DNA of 64,000 nucleotides from positions 212,005 to 276,004 of the forward strand of contig VXBM01000431.1 in assembly GCA_013400155.1 (NCBI GenBank), written 5' to 3'. The position numbers were made by a program, and so were the translations under genes. Position 1 is the first letter of the stretch, and every line of letters begins with the position of its first letter. The DNA comes from Helopsaltes ochotensis. Lineage: Eukaryota; Chordata; Aves; Passeriformes; Locustellidae. The notes beneath the pieces were generated by a model. That model saw nothing but the letters and a program-made list of their open reading frames with translations, ran no database searches and was not told the DNA's origin. This document shows, in pieces, positions 13,701-25,700 of the stretch.

Positions 13701-16700
13701 CACTTATTTGAGTAGACTGGGTTTTTTTTTAAAAAAGGCAAAACCATACCTCTCCAGTCGCAGGATATTAATGTGGTTTTGACAAAGTGATGAAAGCTTC
13801 TTTTAAGTCACTTGATACTTCTGTACTGAGATTTCATGCACCAATTTTTGATCTGATAACACTGACTTTTGCCTTTGAAACAACAAAAATGAAAATATGC
13901 TTCACTGGGCCAAGACATACAGAGATATCAAGGCTGTTTCATGTCTGTAGCACCCCAAAAGCAGCTTCCCAAGGCAATTGGGTCAGTCTTGGGGCTGGAT
14001 GCCTCCCCTCTCCCCACCTCCGGCTCATGCCCTTACCCCAACACAAGACCTTGGTTGGCTCTCTTGATGAGCCACTCGAAGGTTGAGTCAGGCACCGTTA
14101 AGGGTGTTTTGTTGGTTTTGGGTTTTTTGTTTTAATTTGGTTTGCTGTTGTTATTTGATTTTCTTGTTGTTTTGAATTTATTTTATTTACTGCTTTGTGG
14201 TTTTTTTGCTCCTCCCAGTTCACACCGGTATGATTAGTGCTGGTGCAAGGGAGGCCAGAATCCAAAGAAGTGGATGTTGGGAAGAGAGCCAGCCTCACTG
14301 TCAGAGAGCTGTGAGATCAGTTCAAGTTGCAATTTGATAATATAGCCAAGTATTCTGCAGAAAAAGACTGTAAAAGTCTAAATACTGTTAACTTAGCAGC
14401 TGGTGATATTTAGCAACATATAAAGTATGTAGTTAAATACCACCAGCAAATATTAGCTCATCATAGTAACAACATGTCTGACTGGAAGGAAATGTAGTTT
14501 TCAAACTTATGTAACACAAACATTTAAAATAAGCTGTGTGGTGAGTGTGGTTATAGGACGCAAGCTGTTGTTACTCTGCAGCGGTGACAAGTGCCCAGAG
14601 GAAACACAGCAGTGGTACCTGGCTGCTAGAAGATGAGCTCTCAGATACACGTATTTCACAGCAGAGGTAAGCTAGCCACTGCTACAGCTAACAGCTGTCA
14701 CTACCAATTATAAGGTATGCACACAGACAATGTAATTCACCCTGTTCTTGCTACATTCAGTGTCCTAACTCCGAGGAATGAACAAAACATGTTCATACAA
14801 CTCCCATAAAAGAAAATTAGGACATAGTCCCATGAAAAGAAAGATGCTCACTCAGCTATTTTCTGGTTTGCGTTGACCAATAAAAAGCAACAGCAAAGAC
14901 CAAATTTCCCAGCCTTTCAAACAATTACTTCACTACATCTCAAGCAAGAACCAGTGTCAGATTTTGTTTGATTGGCTTCATTTTTATCAGGATGAAGGCA
15001 ATTATCCTCATTTAAATGGGCAATGATGTTCATGTCATTGTTTGTAGTGACTACATCTCAAAAAGAAAGGTGTTCAAGGTGATATTTAAAATATCAAGAA
15101 ATGAAGAAATACATGGAAAACATTGTTCTACAGAATAAATTCAAACTGATCTTCCAAAAACATCCCTTTTTGTCAAGGAAGATAAATTAACAGAAGATCT
15201 TTCCTAGCTGATTTTCAAAACTTTTTTTCTGTCAAGGAAATTAAATTAGCAGACTGAAGCAGAAAGAAGGAAATATAAAAGTAAAGGGAATTGAGAAAAA
15301 CAAAATAACCAGCAGTAAACTGTAGTTTTCACTCCTGAGTGACTGATGACACTTAGAAAAAGATGCCATCTCGAAACTATTTCCTATGATCCTTCTGTCT
15401 GACAATTTAAATGATTTTTTGTAACAGAAATCAAATAGCAGTAACTTTCCTCACAAAGTATCTTGCTTATGTGAAGTTTTTGAGGTAATTTTTGAGATAG
15501 TCATCATTTCTGAGTATGACATACAGAGGTTTAATGATGTATTCCCAATGAAAATTATTAGATTTTTTTCCATATCCCTGAATCAGTATCACACTTTTTT
15601 CCATATGCTTTGTAATAAATATTGGCAAGAATTTGGTAAGTGACTCACCTTCATCTAAAGGAACCTCTTCCTCCTCACAGGGAGAAGGAAGGAGAGGTTG
15701 CAGAGGTTCCATGTTGATTATGAGTTGCTTGTTCAAGGAGGGAGAGCTGCGACTCTGGGTAATGCTGGTCCTAAAAGAATGGGGAAAACAGGTCAGTTTG
15801 CTCAGAGGAAATAACTGCAGTCCAGTACGTGTCATCTCAGAATCATTTTGCATAAAGTACTAGGCCTTGAGCTGTTGTAAAAAGCCCTACACATTGAATG
15901 CTGCTTTCAGCTGTGTTACATTGCACCCTCCACAGATGTAAACATTTCAACATCTGAAGTGTGAGAGGGGTTTGATTTACTTCCTTTACACTGCCTGACT
16001 TCCTTTTGTCTTAGGCAGGATTTCTGTGTGTTGCTCCTCTCCACAGTGCACATCAAACATTAGTATTTGGATTCAAGGAAGGGGAAAGTTGTTCCATTGC
16101 CTCCAGAACTGGATAAAGGATTTGTTACAGTTTGAGCACCGAGGATCAGAGACTAAAGCAGGAACAACTGTATCCCTTTAGTTTAGAGATACAGAGTGCT
16201 CTCACTAATGCCCATGCACCCCAGATGCCACCTCTCCACCATGCCTCCCAGCACCCAGGCTGGTTCTCTTTCTTGTCTTACTTCACTGTAAGAGGCTTTC
16301 CTGGTAGCAGGTGTTGAATATGTTTTAGGAATGTTGCTGATTTTCTTCAGTCATTATGCTTATGAGCCTAAAAATACATTACTGAGAATATAAAATGGCT
16401 CTCTTGAATATGTTATCTAGGATTTACATGACACAGGCCTGAAGCAAGAGTCCTGCAGTAAATCTTAACTATTATGTTATAAAATATTTACTTTGACAAA
16501 AGCAAAGATGAAGAGGAAGAGTATTCTACTTGAGTTCAAATGGTCAAATTTCAAATATTGATGCAGGGTTGAACTTTCACGAAATACATTTCAAGTCTGC
16601 ACAAAAGGCTCAACTTAAAATTCTGCACAATCTGAACAAAGAACCTATTGCAAGTCAGACAATGAAACTGTGTATTACTGAAAGTTTAGGTAAACTTGGG

Positions 16701-19700
16701 ACACGAGTGTCCAATTCTTAACCCACACTACTTGTCAGTAAACATTCTGTGGGAATACACAAGCTTTCTTGCTCAATCAACATGATTTCTTGTGCCATAA
16801 CACATGCCCAAAGATATCTATATCTTCATTTGCATTCTCTGAACACTCTCTGATAACTATTTAGTTGAAATTTTCACTATCCATGGAAGGTTTTCACTCA
16901 GATTATTATAATTATAGTCACTCCAATGGTAAATCCATAGGCTTTTTATGCAATCCCTGAATCTTTGTGTTTGTAAAAAGCTCTCAAGCAACTCCCAAAA
17001 TACAAGTTGTGCCTGGGAAGACCTGTAGGCTTCTGCTCCATACTTATTTACAAAGATGCCCCCTTCAGCATGCCCTGGAAGAAAAACATTAAATCATTCA
17101 TTTTGTGTTTGTCAGAAGATCTTGCCACTGCATATAATCTTGCATGACTACACACTCCAACACATTTTCAATACATAGTGCATTAAGTGTGATATCCAAA
17201 GACAAATATATTGAGCAGTGCCTTCCTCTCAGCTGCATGTTTCTTAATGCAGCCATGGTAAAACTGAATTGACTTTGAGGGTGAGGGCACTTTGTATAGA
17301 TATATGTTTACCTTCAATCAACTTTTTTTTCTGAATGTTTTGCTTCTGAAAAGCCATCATTTCATATCCCCAAATCCTCTTTCACAGAGTATCTTTTTTA
17401 AAACATGCCTCTTTTTTGAGCAGAAAATTTTCTATACATTTTGTGCTTTCAGGAGGATCAGCTACCTCTGTGCCTTATTTCACAACCTGAGCTATAAAAG
17501 TAAATGAAATCATTATATTCCCATCTTTCTAAGAAACTGAACTTGGAGCTTCCATAATATTATAAATGCAAGTTTTGTAAGAAGGTTAATTGTGGGAGTC
17601 TGTGCCCCCCCCTGGGTCCCCCAGGGGAAGAGGAAAATGTAGGGGTTGAGTTGAAGCCTTTAGAGAAATTAAAATATATTAAGCCATGCTAATAAGAAGT
17701 CTGACCATAGTTCTAAGTGAACAGCTTTAAGTGCCTTGAAACAGTTAGTACAAAGGTAGGGCCCTTAGGCCTGGAATTCAGCTTTAGACATAATAAAAAC
17801 AAGTTCACGACACAAATAAGANNNNNNNNNNNNNNNNNNNNNNNNNNNNNNNNNNNNNNNNNNNNNNNNNNNNNNNNNNNNNNNNNNNNNNNNNNNNNNN
17901 NNNNNNNNNNNNNNNNNNNNNNNNNNNNNNNNNNNNNNNNNNNNNNNNNNNNNNNNNNNNNNNNNNNNNNNNNNNNNNNNNNNNNNNNNNNNNNNNNNNN
18001 NNNNNNNNNNNNNNNNNNNNNNNNNNNNNNNNNNNNNNNNNNNNNNNNNNNNNNNNNNNNNNNNNNNNNNNNNNNNNNNNNNNNNNNNNNNNNNNNNNNN
18101 NNNNNNNNNNNNNNNNNNNNNNNNNNNNNNNNNNNNNNNNNNNNNNNNNNNNNNNNNNNNNNNNNNNNNNNNNNNNNNNNNNNNNNNNNNNNNNNNNNNN
18201 NNNNNNNNNNNNNNNNNNNNNNNNNNNNNNNNNNNNNNNNNNNNNNNNNNNNNNNNNNNNNNNNNNNNNNNNNNNNNNNNNNNNNNNNNNNNNNNNNNNN
18301 NNNNNNNNNNNNNNNNNNNNNNNNNNNNNNNNNNNNNNNNNNNNNNNNNNNNNNNNNNNNNNNNNNNNNNNNNNNNNNNNNNNNNNNNNNNNNNNNNNNN
18401 NNNNNNNNNNNNNNNNNNNNNNNNNNNNNNNNNNNNNNNNNNNNNNNNNNNNNNNNNNNNNNNNNNNNNNNNNNNNNNNNNNNNNNNNNNNNNNNNNNNN
18501 NNNNNNNNNNNNNNNNNNNNNNNNNNNNNNNNNNNNNNNNNNNNNNNNNNNNNNNNNNNNNNNNNNNNNNNNNNNNNNNNNNNNNNNNNNNNNNNNNNNN
18601 NTAGTATGCTAAATATTGTAACTTTAAGTAATCTGTTAAATTGCTGTTCACTTCTCTGTAACTTTAAGTATTCTCTCACTGTAACTTTAAGTATTGTAGT
18701 AGTTAAGACCACATTTAGAACTCATGCTTTTGAGACTGATGCATTTATGTAATAAACATCTTTGTGATAACCTGAAAATGCTCTTTGCAAATTGACATCT
18801 TGACCCATGATCAGCTTCGACAGTTAATGATAAAAGATATGTGTTGATATTTATGGGTGTTAAATCCATATGATATTGCATTATAAACTTATTTGCTCTT
18901 GGATCTGTTTCTTTATGTACACTAAGTTTTAAACTATATGTTTAAATACTTCTAAATATAGAAATCAAAGAAAAGCAAAATACAAGATAAAAAGTATATT
19001 TATGAAAATCCTTTTTTATCCTGCAAAAAAGAAACCCCGTGAAAAGTAGGCAATAAGCTAATTTCCTAAAGTGAGCAATTATTTTCATTTAAAATAGACT
19101 TGTGTGCCCAAGAATTTTATACTGTCTCAATGATGCATCTATATTCTGCCTTCTGTGTTATCATTTAACACATTCTAGACCTTCACTTACCCATTTTAAA
19201 ACGTAATCTGGAAAGACACATTTGAAAGCATGCCTGTATGGCTTAACTATTAATTACACAGTAGGGTTGGACAACATATTATAAATATTTGCTGCAAATA
19301 TATTCCCACCTTTCCCAATAAAGACAATCCACTTTTGTCTCAAATATAGACAAAAAATCAATATTCAATTAAAAATAAATAAAGTATATTCCCCCCAACC
19401 ATGAAATCTCAACAAAAATAGGAGTACGGCTATAGAATCTTTAGAGTGTTAAGTAGCCTGTTTTTTAAAAAGGTTTTAAATAGCTTTCCCTGATGGACTT
19501 CTTTTGTGAAGTGCTTTAATCAGGTTCTTAGAAATTTTTCTGCTACTACAATGACTGATAAGGACCTGAAAGCATTGATTTACTTACAAAGTCTAGTAGC
19601 TTATTTCTTACAAGCCAAATTTTCCTCCAAAAAAAAAAGATTCTCTAATATTTTTTTCCCTCTTTATTGAATGACCTTCATTCCTTTTAATCTGACTGTA

Positions 19701-22700
19701 TAACGGAAAAAATATGAAGTATACTGTAGCAGAGTTTTTAAAGAGCAAGGACATGATCTGTTATGGGATGTGGCTGAGCTATCCTATTAGGCCTCAGGGT
19801 TTGGGGCCTGAAGCAGGCCTCTGCTTTCTGGGCCTCGCTGGCAGTGAGTAAGCCTGTGGCGCAGTTAGAAATTAGATTAAGGTGTGCTGAGTTTTAATTA
19901 ATGTAGTTCTAGTACTTTCACCGTGGTGACCTTAAAGTTGGGATTGTTTTACATTCCTTTCTAATCTTGTACCAATTAGAAGCACCTGTTCACATAAGCT
20001 ATTTGGAACTGTATATAAACCACCATCTTATTGCAATAAACGGAGAACGTATGATATAACCATATTGGTCGGACCTGCGTTGCTCTGTTCAGCTGTCTCA
20101 ATTATAACCCTGGCTTTAGTATACTTTGAAACATGCCCATAAACATATACAAACCAAGAACTGTGAAAATCAAACAAAATCCAGGAATGAAATCAGCATG
20201 TACTTTTCTGTCAGGATCATATAATAACAGTTTATGCCATAACACAAAAATAATATAAATTATCAATCTGACTGATTAGTTAAACTCAGCTTCAAAGCAG
20301 CACAGATTAGGTTCTCCTTTATAGGAGACATTTGTCAGAATTTTGTAGCATTGTCAGACATATATTTCCTACGGCTTATATGCAAAATTGCTCAGAATGA
20401 CAGTCATTGCACCTGATAGTAAAAGAAGGAGAATATTTCTGTAGAGAATAATAATCCTCCCTAATCCTTTAATAATGAAAGTCAAGACATACCTGTGAAC
20501 TTCAGGAGGTTCCCTCTGGATTTTAGAGCTTGCCTCCACAACCTCTTTGGCTACTTTTCCACTGCATTAAAAAGTGAAATGAATATTCAAGTAAATACTA
20601 AGATACATGCCAAGAACTACATAAAAATGAAATATTAAGTTACATTAAAAAAAACTAAAAGAAAGGGAAAAAATGCAATAAAGTGCATATATAATGTCCC
20701 AGAATAAAATTGTGCTGACTACTTGCCTACAAAGCTAGCAAAAGAAAATCAACCTTTTGTAGTAGAACACTACGTGTGGAACTGGACTGCTTCTTTATCT
20801 CACATCTGGTGCAGAGCTGCCCAGCTGCAGGGGGCATAAAATCTCTGCACTGGCCACACATCCTTGTTTTTACAGAGGCTGCACTAAAAGTGGAGCTATC
20901 TGCTGTGGAATTGCTCTTTACAGAAGTGTCTGTGTGAAAACTCTTGCTTATTTTTTAAGTGACACTAGAAAAGGCAACAGAAAGATTTTCAAATCTCGAC
21001 ATCAGCTAGGCATGAACAGACCCTCCAGTAGGAAAAGCCCTGTACTTGCCATGAGTAATTACAGACATTTTCTTACTTGCTGAAATGATTTACCATGCAT
21101 AAGAAACAAACACCCACCTATATCGAAATCTACTGCCTTTAAAAAATATCTTGCTGCTGGACATTGTCTTGATCTGACTGGACTTTGCATACCTTGAAGA
21201 AAAATAACAGAAGCTGTCACCTTTTTGAGGACATGATAAGAAAAAAATTAACAAGCCAAACTAAAAGCTTTGTTATTTTTATACCACAAAATAATATTAA
21301 AAAATTAGCTTTTCAACTTTTTTAAGGCTTTTATACAAACTAGACTATGAAGCACACATAAAATCATTCAGACAGCCCAGAATGACTGAACATGGAAAAA
21401 GTGATTGTCATGAAAACAAGAAAATTAAATGCAGACACTTGCTGCATCTCTATGAATTTTCATTCCCAGGATGCTATGGTATACACCAAAAGCCTCTGGG
21501 ACATGGCTCCTAACATCACCTTGTTTTTGGGAAAATATAGCTATTTCTGCTTTTCCACTAAGAAAACAAAGAAATAATAAAGACCACGACTTGTCTCCCA
21601 AAGTAGGTTCTTTTCCAATATGTCTATTCAGCCAACTTCTTAGTAGCCTGCATCATACCCTGCTGCTTCTCTGTAATCACCAAGCACAGAGCAACCTTTA
21701 TCACAGTCTTTTATAACAAAGACCATGGAAGAGTACCTCACACATGCCATTTTTTTGATATCTGTTAAAAAATGGCAAACTGATTTTGTACTGAGTCTCT
21801 CATTCCCAGACCCTAGAAAACAACTTTCCATGATTATTATCTACTTGAATAATTGCAACAGGGACCCCTGAACCTACATCGAGACAGGACTAAAGCTCTG
21901 TTTTTCAAAACATGTCATGTGATAATGACCTTACCTTAAAGTCCAAGTCTCAAACTCTTCTAGGAAGAGGAGAGGACCAAATTTAGTTAAGGCAAAGTGT
22001 CATTGCCATGATTTACACAATGTTAAGCAGACTACATCTGCTTAAATCTTATTAGAATATCTTGTTGATATTACACAGAACTTAAAAAATGGGATTTATC
22101 TAATGCTGCTAAGTAACAGTCCCATTGTACAATTCTACATCTCTGAAATGTGTGAAAACATTTCTTGTTTCAAAACTACTATCTTAAGGCTTTACTTATA
22201 GTTTTGGCTTCAGTTTCATGTTTGAAGGATTATTGTTATTCTTCTGCACACTGCATATTAAGCATTACAATTTTCCAATCTATTGTTCACGTCCCCATCC
22301 ACTGAGTAATGTTACCAATCTTCATTTTATTAAAGAAGTCCCCTTGAAAGACCCACCAAAATTGAAACAGGTGGTAATAACTTTAAGTAATCATTGTTAA
22401 GGAATAATTCCACTCCATAAAGCAATTTGAAAAGTAGAAAAACAGATGAGAGAAATAGCACTGAACACACCAAGGTCAGAAAATAATGAGGGGGAGGAGA
22501 TGCTCAAGGTGTCATAGCAGATTCTACCCTGAAGCCAACGAAGAAAACTGTAGGGAAGGAGGCTGTCCCACTGCAGCCAAATACAGAGCAGATATCCTCA
22601 CTGTGGCCCATGGAAACCCCTGCAGCAGGCCAACACGATCTGAAGGAAGCTGCAGCCCGAGGAGAGCTCACACATGAGCTGGCTCCAGGCAGGTATTGTG

Positions 22701-25700
22701 TTCCATGGAGAGGAACACCAAATGCAGCCAGTATATCCTGAAGGACTGCAAGGCCATGGGAAGGACCCATGCTTGAGAAGCTCATGAAGGAGATTGGAGT
22801 AGAGGAAGAGTGTAAGAAGGAAGGGGAAGCAAAAAGGAACTGCAGACCCCATTCATTTCCCCATCTCCCTGAGCTGCTCAGAGCAAGGAGGACAAAGAGC
22901 AGTCAGAAATGAAGGAGTCAAATTTATCCTCAAATGAAACAGGGGAAGGGTGGTTTTAGTTTTGTCTTTTTTGACAATTTGAAATGGACTGAAAAGATTA
23001 AAAGAAAGTCAAGTCTGTTTTGCCTGTGACAGTAATTGGTAAGCAATCTTTCTGTCTTTATCCTCCTAAAAGATTTAATCTATTTTATCATACTTTTTCT
23101 TCTTGATCTGTTTAACAGAGAGAGTGAAATAGTGGCTGGGTAGGCATCTAACCAAGATCAAATCCCCTAAACTATGTATTTGTGACCAAAACCCAAATAG
23201 TTAATATTACAGCCACTTAACAAGAGCAGAGAGGTGAACCCTGTGAATCTCCCTGAGACATTATTACATTGAGCTAATTTCTAATCAAATAAATTAATTT
23301 CTCTTCTTTAGGTGGAAATCATCTCATATTCCCTATTTATTTCTTGTAATATAAAATAAAACAACTCAAACACCATGCAGTATTTTCCTACTTAAGTCTA
23401 CTTCCAACAGAAAATACTTCCAGATGAACTTCAAATTAGTCTTTATTTATACACTATCTATCTAGGCTTGATATAGTCTCAAGAACAATAGATGTTGACA
23501 TGGAGAATTAAAAAATGCATCGTGCCAGCTCCTACTTCCTGTATCTTTTTTTATCCAATTGAAAATATCAGTTTGATAGACTATATATTATTCTATCACT
23601 GTGGAAACTAAAGAGACACTCTTCTCCAAATTAAAGCAGGTCGTTAACATCCAGGTTAGAAGACACATTTTTCCTACTTCATTTTTACTTACAGCAGCCC
23701 CCTGGTGTGGCTATGTACCAAAACAAAAACAGTAATATTTATAAAATATGTGAGAGGCTGTAAGGAAACACTAAGCAGCAAAAATAAAAGCTACATGTCT
23801 AGAGGGAAGCATCAATGAACGGATCTAAAAAAGTCAATGGAGGGCAGAGAGAATGTAGAGGAGTTTTTAATGAGGAATTATTATTAGGTTCTCTTTCAGG
23901 GAATAGGGAGGTAGACACTACTTTTTTTTTGTCACTACAGATTTTTTATGTATAACAAGATCACAGGTATCTTTCAAAATGTATCTAAGAACTTTTTTTT
24001 TTCTTCCTTAAATCATTAAAGAGAACTGTTTATTTTTCAATCAACCCTTACTAAGCCTTGGATTTCAAGTGGAAAAACAATTACTTCAATGTTCCACAAC
24101 AGGGCTAAGATAAACAGCTATGTTCCCAGACACAAGTGTTGTAGTCTGTCCATCAAATATCTCACTACAGAGCAGCAAAAGCATTGTGCTGGAGCCAAAG
24201 CTCTCCTGTCTCATTTAGATTCTAAACAATTTCTAATACTGGCTTGAAGTGAAATAATATTCCCCATTAACTTGCATATTTTCTGTTTGCATTTTGCTTC
24301 TGTTAGTTAAATGGAACATTTCACAATGAACAGTCTTCCACTGACGTGCACTTTTCTTACTTTTAGTATAGATAATGATTTCAGGTGTACATACTTGTAA
24401 AAAGCCTGGTTCTCCACCCCGCACTTCCAAAGATGCTTGCAGGCTGCTGGTGTAGAGGTATGGAATGATAGCACAGCCTTTTTCTAAGTGCAAGGAAAGA
24501 AAGCAAATGAAAGTGAAAATGTTGAATTCTCAGCTCTTGAAATAGCTGTACCTAGCGGCATCACCTTTAACCAGATACAGTGAAGACCAAGTTTTCCTAT
24601 GTAGTGTAAATCTGTGGTTCACCCACAGATGTACAATCCATACATAGCTGATACTTAAACTGCCCACACAACTTTTTCAGAAACAAAAAGAGATGCTTTG
24701 AGGGGACATGGAAGAGCATATGTACAAGTGGCTTTTAAAACAACCGAATAACTGGTCAAAATCAGAGGGAAATCTCTATGTTCAATATTCTACATCACGC
24801 AGTTGCTGCACTACTTACCACTCACCTCTCCCTCCTCCATAACATTTGATGTCCTATCATCAGAATATCCTTGCAACCACACAAGCAGTCCTGATACCTC
24901 TGATTACCTTCCTTCATTTTCTTTCCTCACCTCCTTTCAAAATCATAACCTTAGACTATATCATTCTGATCTAGGGAAAGAACTGATTATAATATGCTGT
25001 ACACAAAAGCCTCTAGGATTTCAATGACAAGAGCCCAGGACTCCTAATTACATGACACAGATTCTAACCTTTTCACCTCACCAAGATTTGAGCATGGGAT
25101 TTTAATTATCCAAAAAATACCTCACATTGATCCAAGTATAAATGCTTACTTGCATTTGCAATCATCTTTTACATCCAAGTATAGACATCTTCTATACTTT
25201 AAAGTGGGCGAGCTTTAGCACTTTAAAATAAATTAAGGCTTGACTTCAAAGGCATCTAAAACCATGAACAATCCACATAGCACAGTGTGAATATTAAGTG
25301 AGAAATGTCTCAACCCTTTGCAAATTAGACATTTTTTTTCAAAAATTATTCACATTCATTCCTATTTTATATTTTAGTTACAATATTAAATACAATATTT
25401 ATTATTTAGAAGTTTGTTTAGCTAAAAAAAGTTATGTCTTATACAATCTTAATCAAATACACAAGTTCTGTAAAAATGTTAAACATAACCTCTTTCTGAG
25501 CTCCAAATGCATAAAATGTCTTCCCTTCAAATTTCAGTTTGTAGACATCACACCTAGAAAGAGAAATAAAAATTAAGTATGGGGAAAAAAAGATCTATAA
25601 GAAAGAAAATTGGCATGTAAGTGTCCCTGATTACCAAAGTCAAGCAGGCTTTCAAATGACAAAATCCCTCAACAGGCCTTACAAGTTCCAGAATAAAATT

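Larger units (their letters stand above)
4740..15648 (-). other. FRMD3 last intron (10.9 kb)
   Basis: Intron between the linker exon and the terminal exon, GT-AG. It holds a CR1 fragment (12996-13506), two copies of an unclassified segment (11189-11335, 12519-12662), an AT-rich microsatellite (about 9548-9585), a small local duplication (15146-15256) and a T/G-rich stretch (about 14107-14215). Outside these I see only unique AT-rich sequence and short chance ORFs. Confidence 0.9.
17591..18822 (+). mobile_element. ERVK-type LTR element spanning the assembly gap
   Basis: Starts TGTGGGAGTC and ends CTTCGACA, flanked by a perfect 6-base target duplication GTTAAT (17585-17590 and 18823-18828). 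A six-base duplication fits ERVK/alpha-beta retroviral integrase. The left 231 bases look like U3. The right 221 bases hold an AATAAA near 18757 and the U5 end. The middle is 780 Ns. It could be a solo LTR of about 1.2 kb, or two LTRs with missing internal sequence if the gap size is arbitrary. No viral coding sequence is visible. Confidence 0.82.
15771..20492 (-). other. FRMD3 intron with two ERVK-type LTRs and assembly gap
   Basis: A 4.7 kb intron. The left 1.8 kb shows nothing recognisable. It then holds an LTR element interrupted by the gap (17591-18822) and a second LTR (19725-20118). Between and around them is plain AT-rich sequence. Confidence 0.9.

Noticed and set aside
17713..18712. 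Three open frames of about 300 codons across the N run
   Set aside because: They consist mostly of untranslatable N and do not represent coding sequence.
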